This document shows, piece after piece, positions 35,345 to 42,878 of a stretch of DNA of 64,000 nucleotides. The notes beneath the pieces are model-generated. The model was not told the DNA's origin. It worked only from the letters and a program-made list of their open reading frames with translations, and made no database searches. Source of the stretch: Comamonas testosteroni ATCC 11996 (GTDB lineage Bacteria; Pseudomonadota; Gammaproteobacteria; Burkholderiales; Burkholderiaceae_C); NCBI RefSeq assembly GCF_000241525.1, contig NZ_AHIL01000038.1, positions 174,976 through 238,975 on the forward strand, written 5' to 3'. Every line of letters begins with the position of its first letter. The stretch's first letter is position 1. The position numbers and the translations under genes were made by a program.

Positions 35345-37627
35345 ATGGAATTTCTCACTCCTCATCACATCCGCGAGCTGGGCCAGGAGGCTTTGCCGGT
35401 CCGGCCCGATGCCTGGGCCAAGCTCGGCGGCAACCCGGGCTTTCTGAGTGACCGCATTCAGCCGGGTCAGCTGCGCGGCGCGATTCTCGGCAGCCCTCAT
35501 CCCCATGCACGCATTCTGCACATCGATACCAGTGCCGCCCAGGACCTGCCAGGCGTCCATGCCGTGGTCACCCATGCCGACATCCCCGGCATCAAGCACT
35601 ATGGCTTGCGCAATGTGGACCGTCCCGTGCTCTGCATCGACAAGGTGCGCCATGTGGGCGACCCGGTCGCCGCCGTTGCGGCCGTGGACATGGAGACGGC
35701 GCGGCAGGCTCTGGCGCTGATCCGCGTCGAATACGAACCCCTGCCCCCGGTCTGCGACCCGGTCGCCGCCCTTGACGGAACGGCAGCCTCCGACCAGCCG
35801 GTCCACCAGGGCGGCAATCTGCTGCATGCCGCCAGCCACCGCCAGGGCGATATGTCTGCGGCCCGGGCAAGCACAGTGCACCGGGTGCAGGACAGCTATG
35901 TCACGCCACGCCAGATGCATGCCTTTCTAGAGACCGAAGGCGGTGTGGCCGAGCCCGATGGCGCGGGCGGCCTGCGCCTGTTTTTCGGCGGCCACAACCC
36001 CGCGCGGGAAAAGCAGGTCATCTCCGACATGCTGGGCCTGCCGCACGACAAGGTTCATGCCGTAGGGACGCCCGTGGGCGGCTCCTACGGCGGCAAGGAC
36101 GAGCTGACCATTCAACCCATCGCGGCCCTGCTGGCCTGGAGGGCGCAACGCCCCGTGCGCTTGCACCTGACACGTCCGCAGTCCGTGGATCTGGGTGTCA
36201 AGCGACATCCCATGCAGATCGACATGCAGACCGGCTGCGATGCACAGGGGCGGCTTACCTACCACCAGGTGCAGATAGTGGCAGACACCGGGGCCTATGC
36301 CACGCATGGCCCCGAGGTGCTGGATGCCGCGCTCGAGCATGCCCCCGGCCCCTACCGGTATCAGGCACTGGACCTCAGCGCCAGGCTTGCCTATACGAAC
36401 AACGGCATCGCCGGTGCGTTTCGCGGCTTCGGCGCCGTGCAGGTGCAATTTGCACTTGAGCAGCAGATGGACAGACTGGCTGCGCTGGTCGGCATGACAG
36501 CTGACGCGTTTCGCGCCCTCAATCTCGCCGCTCCCGAAGCACCCGGCCCGCTCGGCCAGCATGTCGTGCCGTTTGACGGCCCCCAGCGCGCACTCGATGT
36601 CGCCCGCCAGCAAGCGCTGTGGCGTGGGCCGCATCGCTGGGCCAGCGCGGACGGCCGCCATCTGCACGGCGTGGGCTTCACGCTGATCCATCGCAGCGAC
36701 GGCTTTGGCAAGGGTGGCCCCAGTGACTGCCGTATGGAGCTGGCCCTGTCCGCCGATGGTGCGATCGAGCTGCGCTGCGGCTTTACCGAGCTGGGACAGA
36801 ACCTGGTCGGAACCATACAGAGCCTGGGCTCGCGGCATCTGGGCTGCGCCGCCGACGCGATCCGGCCGGTGCTGGGCGATACCCGGCTGACGCCCGACTC
36901 GGGCCCGGTGGCCGCCTCGCGCGCCACCACGCTGGTATGGCGCGCCTTGCACGAGGCGGCCCGGCCCTGGCAGCAAGCCTTGCTCCTGGCAGCTGCAAGA
37001 CTGCTGCCCGATATCCCTCTGCGCTGCGGCGCATGGGGCCTGGAAAGCGCTGCGGGCCTGCGCCTGAGCTACGCCGATCTGGCAAGGGCATTGGGCGAAC
37101 AAGCGCCCTGTATCTCCATAGACCTGCGTGCCGAGGACCCGGAGGGTAACGCGCATGACACCCACTTCGTCTTCGGAGCCTGCGCCGCCATTGCCCAGGT
37201 ACGCGTCGACACCTGGAGCGGCATGGTCCAGGTGCAGCGACTGGTGATGTGCACGGCGCTGGGCCCCGTGGCATCGGCCCAGGGCTATCTGGGCCAGATG
37301 GAAGGCGGCGCCCTCATGGGCCTGGCCATGGGCACGCAGGAGGAGCTGACTTGCCTGGACGGTCACTACCAGGCACGCAATCTCGACGGCTATCTGATCC
37401 CTACGCTGGCCGATGCCCCTGAAATGCAGGTGCTGACGATCGAGAACCTTCCCGAGGGCGATCCCATAGGCCCGCGCGGAGCCGGCGAGATCAGCGTCAA
37501 CCTGGCCCTGCCCGCAGTGGCCAATGCCCTGGCTGCCGCACTGCAGCACCCCATCACGCAACTGCCCATGACCCCGGAGCGCGTGATCGCGCTGCTGGAA
37601 GCGGGCGCGGAGTCCTCCACACCATGA
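35345..37627 (+). CDS. Molybdenum hydroxylase large (Mo-cofactor) subunit
   Basis: A 760-residue xanthine-dehydrogenase-family catalytic subunit, with an Ald_Xan_dh_C domain (LRGAILGSPHPHARI), the Mo-cofactor-binding regions (VGGSYGGKDE and GIAGAFRGFGAVQVQFALE) and the catalytic Glu715 in GAGEISVNLA. Such enzymes hydroxylate carbon atoms of N-heterocycles or oxidise aldehydes. Sequence signatures do not fix the substrate. The frame is open far upstream because of GC-rich codon bias; ATG 35345, five bases after the FAD gene, is the real start. It overlaps the iron-sulfur gene by four bases. Confidence 0.93.
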   Translation: MEFLTPHHIRELGQEALPVRPDAWAKLGGNPGFLSDRIQPGQLRGAILGSPHPHARILHIDTSAAQDLPGVHAVVTHADIPGIKHYGLRNVDRPVLCIDKVRHVGDPVAAVAAVDMETARQALALIRVEYEPLPPVCDPVAALDGTAASDQPVHQGGNLLHAASHRQGDMSAARASTVHRVQDSYVTPRQMHAFLETEGGVAEPDGAGGLRLFFGGHNPAREKQVISDMLGLPHDKVHAVGTPVGGSYGGKDELTIQPIAALLAWRAQRPVRLHLTRPQSVDLGVKRHPMQIDMQTGCDAQGRLTYHQVQIVADTGAYATHGPEVLDAALEHAPGPYRYQALDLSARLAYTNNGIAGAFRGFGAVQVQFALEQQMDRLAALVGMTADAFRALNLAAPEAPGPLGQHVVPFDGPQRALDVARQQALWRGPHRWASADGRHLHGVGFTLIHRSDGFGKGGPSDCRMELALSADGAIELRCGFTELGQNLVGTIQSLGSRHLGCAADAIRPVLGDTRLTPDSGPVAASRATTLVWRALHEAARPWQQALLLAAARLLPDIPLRCGAWGLESAAGLRLSYADLARALGEQAPCISIDLRAEDPEGNAHDTHFVFGACAAIAQVRVDTWSGMVQVQRLVMCTALGPVASAQGYLGQMEGGALMGLAMGTQEELTCLDGHYQARNLDGYLIPTLADAPEMQVLTIENLPEGDPIGPRGAGEISVNLALPAVANALAAALQHPITQLPMTPERVIALLEAGAESSTP

Positions 37628-38160
37628 CAACGACCCACATCCCGGAGCCCGGCGGCAAGCCAGCCGCAGCCAGTGCAAAGGAGGCCTCTATTTTTGTGCT
37701 GCAGCTGAATCTGAACGGCCAGCCGGTCAGCGCCAGCTGCAGCCCCGATACCCGGCTGCTGACCTTGCTGCGCGAGCACTGGCACCTCACCGGGGCCAAA
37801 CCCGGCTGCGAAGTGGGACGCTGCGGCGCCTGCATGGTCTGGCTCAATGCGGAGCCCGTGAACGCATGCCTGCTGATGGCCTATCAGATCCAGGGCCAGA
37901 CCGTGCGTACCATCGAGTCCGTGGCACAGGACAGCGCCAGCGAACCTGTGCGCGACGCGCTGGCGCGCTGCGGCGGCGTGCAATGCGGCTATTGCACCTC
38001 CGGCATGGTCATGAGCATGAGCTGGCTGCACCAGCAGCAGCCCCGCCCCACGGCCGCCGAGGCCGAGGCCCAGATGTGCGGAAACCTTTGCCGCTGTACG
38101 GGCTATGGCGGTATCCGGCGGGCAGTGCAGGAGCTGTTTCCGTCCGGGCAAAGCGCATGA
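37624..38160 (+). CDS. Molybdenum hydroxylase [2Fe-2S] subunit
   Basis: A 178-residue iron-sulfur subunit. The plant-type cluster ligands are Cys62, Cys67, Cys70 and Cys82 (GCEVGRCGAC..C), and the second cluster uses Cys121, Cys124, Cys156 and Cys158 (CGYC, CRC). Both sets are complete. The first ~22 residues form an Ala/Pro-rich extension not usual in small subunits. Its ATG overlaps the stop of the large subunit (ATGA), so the two are translationally coupled. This ends the cluster; a 214-base gap follows before the rhodanese gene. Confidence 0.93.
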   Translation: MTTTHIPEPGGKPAAASAKEASIFVLQLNLNGQPVSASCSPDTRLLTLLREHWHLTGAKPGCEVGRCGACMVWLNAEPVNACLLMAYQIQGQTVRTIESVAQDSASEPVRDALARCGGVQCGYCTSGMVMSMSWLHQQQPRPTAAEAEAQMCGNLCRCTGYGGIRRAVQELFPSGQSA

Positions 38161-38374
38161 TTTTTCAATATTGATAGCTGCAATCGCTTACTCACAAACC
38201 GACTCAGCCACTTTCACTACATCTATCAGAAACCGCTCTGTTTGTTCGCAGGCTCATGACCCCAGGCAATAAGCAGACAAGTTTTTCTTGGTTGGCCCTG
38301 TCGCGGCAAGGCCGGACAATAGAGGCCCTGGGCATAGCCATGCCCCTGACGAATCGGCTTTGCCGACTCCTGCC

Positions 38375-39331
38375 ATGAAACACTCTCTGACAAGCTATGC
38401 ACTGGGTCTGGGCTTGAGCCTGGGCGCCACCAGTTGGGCGCTCGCGGCCCAGCCCCTGCTCAACCCCGAACAGCTGCAGCCACTGCTGCAGCAGGCCGAT
38501 GTCCGCCTCATCGATATCCGCGACCCCAAAGCCTTCGAGGCCGGCCATATCGCACAGGCTGCCAATGCCCCCTACGGCAAATGGCGCGGCCCGGCCACCA
38601 ATCCTGGCGAGCTGCCCGACCAGGCCAAGCTGGTGGCGCTGGTCCAGTCCCTGGGCCTGACGCCAGCCACGCATGCCATCGTGATCTCCAGCGGTGCCGA
38701 TGCCACGGACTTCGGTGCCGCAGCGCGTGTGTACTGGACGCTCAAAAGCCTGGGCCTCAAGGAGCTGTCCATCGTCAACGGCGGCATGAAGGCCTGGGAA
38801 AGCGCAGGCAAGCCCCTGGGCAAGACCCAGGTGCAGATTGCGCCCAGCAGCTACACCCCGACTTTTGACGTCAACTGGCTGGCCACCCAGCAGGACGTGG
38901 GCAAGCATATCGACCTCTCCAATGCGGCCCTGGTGGACTCGCGCCCCGACGCCTTCTATCTGGGCAAGACCCGCGCACCCGCCGCCAAGCTCTCGGGCAC
39001 CTTGCCCGGCGCCCAGCAACTGGATTTCAACCAGTGGTTTGTGCCCGGTACGTCACGGTTCGTGGATGCAGCCAAGGCCAGGGAAATCGCTGCCAAGGTC
39101 CAGCGCCCGCAAGGCCAGGACATGGTGGCCTTCTGCAACACCGGTCACTGGGCGGCCACCGACTGGTTCGGCCTCTCCGAAATGGCAGGTCTGCCCAATG
39201 TGAAGCTGTATGCGGGCTCCATGGTGGACTGGACGCAGTCCAAGGACGCGCCGCGCATGGCCAACCAGCCGGGCCGCGCCCAGTCGTTGGCCTATGACGC
39301 CCAAAAATGGTGGGAAAAAACTTTTAAATGA
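38375..39331 (+). CDS. Periplasmic double-rhodanese sulfurtransferase
   Basis: A 318-residue exported protein with a signal peptide (ends about residue 25, WALA-AQ) and two rhodanese domains. The first domain has the fold motifs (VRLIDIRDPKAFEAGHI) but no loop Cys (Ser-Gly instead, VISSGADA). The second carries the active loop with Cys254 (VAFCNTGHWA). It moves sulfane sulfur, for example from thiosulfate. The ATG at 38375 gives the signal peptide. It is followed by a thiosulfate-transporter-like gene, so thiosulfate handling is likely. Confidence 0.9.
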   Translation: MKHSLTSYALGLGLSLGATSWALAAQPLLNPEQLQPLLQQADVRLIDIRDPKAFEAGHIAQAANAPYGKWRGPATNPGELPDQAKLVALVQSLGLTPATHAIVISSGADATDFGAAARVYWTLKSLGLKELSIVNGGMKAWESAGKPLGKTQVQIAPSSYTPTFDVNWLATQQDVGKHIDLSNAALVDSRPDAFYLGKTRAPAAKLSGTLPGAQQLDFNQWFVPGTSRFVDAAKAREIAAKVQRPQGQDMVAFCNTGHWAATDWFGLSEMAGLPNVKLYAGSMVDWTQSKDAPRMANQPGRAQSLAYDAQKWWEKTFK

Positions 39332-39425
39332 CTCCCCTGAGTCGCTTCGCGCCTTCCCCTAGCCGGGCGCCCCCAAGGGGACGACAACTTCGCTGCAGGG
39401 CGGCCTTTGCTCGTTGCCTCTGATC
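39332..39425 (+). repeat. Dispersed intergenic repeat, copy 1
   Basis: CTCCCCTGAGTCGCTTCGCG... begins one base after the rhodanese stop. Its first ~29 bases match, in reverse, 46234-46263 in the liv operon. It resembles short GC-rich intergenic elements common in Comamonadaceae genomes. It is not coding. Confidence 0.6.
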
Positions 39426-39487
39426 TGGGTGCATCCCCTTTGCGGAAAGTGCGTCGCAGTCCTTACCCATCAATTCCATAAAAACAC

Positions 39488-40585
39488 ATGAAACGACTTC
39501 CCATAACGGTCTTGCTGGCCGTTTTCTTTGGCTGGCTGCTGTGGTCGGTCTCTGTGCGTCAGGCGGCGCTGTTTGCCGTGGGCATAGGCCTGGGCGCTGT
39601 GCTGGCCGGCAAGCGCTTTGGCTTCACCACGGGCTGGCGCATGCTGGTCGAGGAAAAGGACGGCAGCGGCATCTTTGGCCAGTTGCTGCTGCTGGCGCTG
39701 GCGGCGGCACTGGCCATGCCTTTGCTGGGCCATTTCCCGGAGCTGACGGCAGCTCTCGGCCCACCCAGCATCAGCCTGCTGGTCGGTGCCTTTGTCTTCG
39801 GCCTGTGCATGCAGATCGCCGACGGCTGCGGCAGCGGCACCCTCTATAAGGCGGGCATGGGCATCCCCATGAACACCGCCATACTGCCCCTGTTTGCGAT
39901 CGGCAGCTTTCTGGGCAGCCTGCACCTGGGCTGGTGGCTGGACTTGGGCAATACGGCACCCGTGGGCCTGGTCACGCAATGGGGCTGGGCTCCAGCGCTG
40001 ATCGCCACGCTGGTCGCGCTGGCCGTGATCGCGGCAGGCGTGGCCCTGTATGTGAAAAAGGCCAATGCCGCCCTGAACCGCCCGGCCAAGCCGCTGCTGG
40101 TGCGTAAATGGCTGGTGGGGGCCGTGCTGCTGGCCATCCTGGCTACGCTCAACCTGATCATTGCGGGCCAGCCCTGGGGCGTGGTCTACGGCTTTGGTCT
40201 GTGGGCCGCCAAGATCGCCAATGCCACTGGCGCCGTCGATCTGGCCAGCAACTGGTTCTGGAGCCAGCCCGGCAATGCGGCGCGCCTGCATGAGACCGTG
40301 CTGCTGGACGTGACCAGCATCACCAATATCGGGATTCTGGGCGGTGCATTGTGGATTGCCGCCGGCAAACCCGCGGCAGCCAAGGCACTGACAGGCACAC
40401 AATGGATCGTGGCCCTGGTGGCGGGACTGGTGCTCGGCTACAGCTCGCGCCTGGCTTTCGGCTGCAATGTGGGCGCCATGCTCTCGGGCATCTCCACCGG
40501 CTCCATCCACGGCTGGATCTGGGTCCCACTGGCATTTGCAGGCACCATCTTCGGCCTGCGCATCCGCCGCCATTTCGGCTTCTGA
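39488..40585 (+). CDS. TsuA/YedE-type sulfur (thiosulfate) transporter
   Basis: A 365-residue inner-membrane protein with about nine to ten hydrophobic segments. It belongs to the YeeE/YedE (Sulf_transp) family. The conserved Cys motifs are present twice, ADGCGSGTLYKAGMG near residue 116 and AFGCNVGAMLSGISTGS near residue 325, as in TsuA, which imports thiosulfate through Cys-mediated steps. It lies 156 bases after the rhodanese gene and 13 bases before a small Cys-containing protein gene. Selenium or other sulfur compounds are possible alternatives. Confidence 0.88.
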   Translation: MKRLPITVLLAVFFGWLLWSVSVRQAALFAVGIGLGAVLAGKRFGFTTGWRMLVEEKDGSGIFGQLLLLALAAALAMPLLGHFPELTAALGPPSISLLVGAFVFGLCMQIADGCGSGTLYKAGMGIPMNTAILPLFAIGSFLGSLHLGWWLDLGNTAPVGLVTQWGWAPALIATLVALAVIAAGVALYVKKANAALNRPAKPLLVRKWLVGAVLLAILATLNLIIAGQPWGVVYGFGLWAAKIANATGAVDLASNWFWSQPGNAARLHETVLLDVTSITNIGILGGALWIAAGKPAAAKALTGTQWIVALVAGLVLGYSSRLAFGCNVGAMLSGISTGSIHGWIWVPLAFAGTIFGLRIRRHFGF

Positions 40586-40598
40586 GCAAGGAACAACC

Positions 40599-40772
40599 AT
40601 GACCTCACCAAGCACCTTGCGCACCGTATTCTGGGCTCTGCTGCTCATCTTTCTGGCCTGGGACTTTCATACATCGCCGGCCATCGACCTGCGCTTTGAA
40701 GCGCCGCTGATCGCCGCCGGCTCCGGCCAGGCCGCACAGGGCGGACATTGCTCCATGCCTGCCGGCAAATAA
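40599..40772 (+). CDS. 57-residue Cys-containing membrane peptide
   Basis: A short gene that starts with an ATG preceded by AAGGA at six bases, 13 bases after the transporter stop. The product has one N-terminal hydrophobic segment (about residues 8-20, TVFWALLLIFLAW) and a hydrophilic C-terminus ending in GGHCSMPAGK with a single Cys. No family is recognised. The tight coupling to a Cys-dependent sulfur transporter and the terminal Cys suggest a sulfur-relay or accessory peptide. It is followed directly by a terminator. Confidence 0.65.
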   Translation: MTSPSTLRTVFWALLLIFLAWDFHTSPAIDLRFEAPLIAAGSGQAAQGGHCSMPAGK

Positions 40773-40790
40773 GCGCTTCGACCCCACCCG

Positions 40791-40824
40791 ACGCCCTGCC
40801 CAAGGAATGGTCAGGGCGTTTTTC
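40791..40824 (+). terminator. Terminator of the sulfur-transport operon
   Basis: The inverted repeat ACGCCCTG/CAGGGCGT with a 13-base loop, followed by TTTTTC, 18 bases after the small-gene stop. It also lies just beyond the end of the convergent DedA-rhodanese gene. Confidence 0.8.
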
Positions 40825-40836
40825 TTTGGGGCCTGC

Positions 40837-41787
40837 TCAGGCCTCGGGCTTTTCCAGCTCGAAGCCGGCCGCCTCCCAGGCCGTCAGGCCACCGGACAAT
40901 GGCCGGACATTGTGAAATCCCGCACGCTGCAATTGCCTGGCCACGCGCGCGGCGGAGATCTCGTCGGGGCAGTCGCAATACACGACCAGGCCATGCTCAT
41001 GCCGCTCACGCGGCAGCAAGTGCTCGTAGGCCGCCCGGCCCTTGCCCTGATGCGCCAGCCAGGAGCTGGCACCGGGAATATGACTCTGACCGAAGAGCAG
41101 GGGTTCACGCACATCGATCACCGTCGGCGTGATGCCCTGGGCGTTGAGCCCCGCCAGTTCCTCGACCGACATGCGCGGCATCTTCAGCGAACGCACCACG
41201 CGCTGCCTCTGCCACCACTTGCGCGCCACGAAAACTGAGAACGCGACACACAGCAGCAACAGCCCCCATTTGCCCAGGGCCGTCAGCACATCGAGCAGAT
41301 CCTGTACCGTGGAGCTGAACAGCGAGCCCAGAAACACCGCCGAGCCCACCCAGATCAGGGCCCCCAGCGCATCGAACAGCACAAAGGTGCGCAGCGGCGT
41401 GCCCACCACGCCTGCAAGCGCGCTGGCGATGGAGGCAAAGCCCGGCACAAACTTGGCCACCAGCAAAGACCTGGCTCCCCAGCGACCATAGACGGACTCT
41501 GTCTGACGGATGCAGGCATCGGGCGAGAGCGAAATGCGGCAGATACGTCCCAGCACCCGGTGCCCATAGGCTCTGCCTGCGTGGTACCAGAGCACATCGG
41601 CTATCAGCGCTGCGGCCACCGCAATCACGGTCAGCCAGCCCAGGCGTGCCAGGCTGCCGCCCTCCAGCGCTCCGGTCACCACCAGCACCGGATAGGCCGG
41701 GATAGGGGCGCCCAGCTGCTCCACCAGCACATTGAGAAAGACAATGCCGAAGCCGTATTCCCGAATCAGATCGACGACAAAACCCAT
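40837..41787 (-). CDS. DedA/VTT membrane protein fused to a rhodanese domain
   Basis: A 316-residue protein. The N-terminal ~200 residues form a DedA/SNARE-associated membrane domain (VEQLGAPIPAYPVLVVTGAL, VAKFVPGFASIASALAG) with about five transmembrane helices. After a basic linker (WWQRQRVVRSLK) comes a cytoplasmic rhodanese domain (VIDVREP) with loop Cys271 (VVYCDCPDE) and a second Cys at 273. DedA domains act in lipid or undecaprenyl-phosphate transport. The fusion and the position opposite a thiosulfate transporter suggest linked sulfur chemistry at the membrane. The fused architecture is known in other proteobacteria. Confidence 0.9.
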   Translation of the reverse strand: MGFVVDLIREYGFGIVFLNVLVEQLGAPIPAYPVLVVTGALEGGSLARLGWLTVIAVAAALIADVLWYHAGRAYGHRVLGRICRISLSPDACIRQTESVYGRWGARSLLVAKFVPGFASIASALAGVVGTPLRTFVLFDALGALIWVGSAVFLGSLFSSTVQDLLDVLTALGKWGLLLLCVAFSVFVARKWWQRQRVVRSLKMPRMSVEELAGLNAQGITPTVIDVREPLLFGQSHIPGASSWLAHQGKGRAAYEHLLPRERHEHGLVVYCDCPDEISAARVARQLQRAGFHNVRPLSGGLTAWEAAGFELEKPEA

Positions 41788-41871
41788 GACCCACGCTCCT
41801 TACCCCGACCGGGCTTAGCCACCGATGCTAGCGAGACGTGAACATCCCCGGGGCTGCGAGGTTGTTGCGCT

Positions 41872-42786
41872 TCAGGCCCGCTGCAGATGGGACAGAACGA
41901 CCTCGAAATGTGCGCTCACATTGAGCGCCGGGGCATGGCCGCAGTCCGGCACTTCCAGCCAGGTCAGCAGGTCCCGGGCACCGGGGCCGCGCTGCTGCAT
42001 TTGCTCGGCCACGGGCCTGAGCACCAGATCGGAGTCCTCGCCGCGCAGCAGCAGCACGGGCAGTTGCAGCGCGTCATAGTGATCCCAGAGAAGATAGTCG
42101 TTGTCATGCTCGGTGAACTGCTCGATCATGCGCGGGTCGTAATGCGGCGTGACGCGGCCGTCATCGCAACGACGCGTGCTGGTCTCGGTCAGCTTGCGCC
42201 ACTCGAAATCGCTGAGCCAGCCATAGGGCTTGTAGGCTGCGCGGAAAAAGCCTTCCAGCTCGGCGACGGTGTCGAACACCGGCGGGCGGCCGGCGTAGCT
42301 CTTGATGCGGGCCAGCGCAGCCTCGGCCAGCTCGGGAGCATTGTCGTTGAGCGTGAGTGTGAGAATGCGGTGCCTGAGATCCGGCTCGAACAGGCCGGAT
42401 GCGCAGACCGTGCCTATCGCACCGCCCATGCTGGTGCCCACCCAGTGCACCTGCTGCAGAGCCAGCGCATCCATGAGCTCGCGTGCCAGACGGGCATAGA
42501 AGCGCAGCCGATATTCCTCGCGCGGGTTGCGGCTCCACTGGCTCAGGCCGCGGCCCAGCGTATCCGGGCAGATGACGCGGTAGCCTTGCGTCGCAAGAAA
42601 CTGCGCCAGTGCATCCATGTCGCGGCCCGTGCGTGCCAGACCATGCCAGGCGATCACCGTAGCCTTGGTCGGACCTTGCGGCAGCCAGTCAAGGTAGTGA
42701 ATCTCGTAGCCAGCGCAGTTCGCATAGCGGGATGCCGGCACGATGGCCGCAGAAGCGCAGTTATTGGACATGTCAGGTTTCAGCAT
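41872..42786 (-). CDS. Alpha/beta-fold hydrolase
   Basis: A 304-residue alpha/beta hydrolase with the oxyanion motif IAWHGLARTG, nucleophile Ser in GTSMGG, and a catalytic His in DCGHAPALN. An Asp (GEDSDLV) completes the triad. It is on the same strand, 92 bases after the broken oligomer-hydrolase gene, and could belong to the same hydroxyacid pathway, but the gap carries a TAGCGC/GCGCTA inverted repeat. ATG 42786 has GAGG upstream; ATG 42771 is an alternative. The natural ester or thioester substrate is not known. Confidence 0.82.
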   Translation of the reverse strand: MLKPDMSNNCASAAIVPASRYANCAGYEIHYLDWLPQGPTKATVIAWHGLARTGRDMDALAQFLATQGYRVICPDTLGRGLSQWSRNPREEYRLRFYARLARELMDALALQQVHWVGTSMGGAIGTVCASGLFEPDLRHRILTLTLNDNAPELAEAALARIKSYAGRPPVFDTVAELEGFFRAAYKPYGWLSDFEWRKLTETSTRRCDDGRVTPHYDPRMIEQFTEHDNDYLLWDHYDALQLPVLLLRGEDSDLVLRPVAEQMQQRGPGARDLLTWLEVPDCGHAPALNVSAHFEVVLSHLQRA

Positions 42787-42878
42787 CAAAAAGGCCTCTA
42801 GCGCATATCTGATGAGCGCTATCAGCTATCAACTTCGATAGTAGGCCGGCAGCCGTAGCCCCCGGCCGGTCGTGTGTA

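Noticed and set aside
33848..37627. 1259-residue frame suggesting a fusion with the Mo subunit
   Set aside because: The upstream 500 codons are shadows of permease, deaminase and FAD genes, each with its own start and motifs; the Mo subunit starts at 35345.
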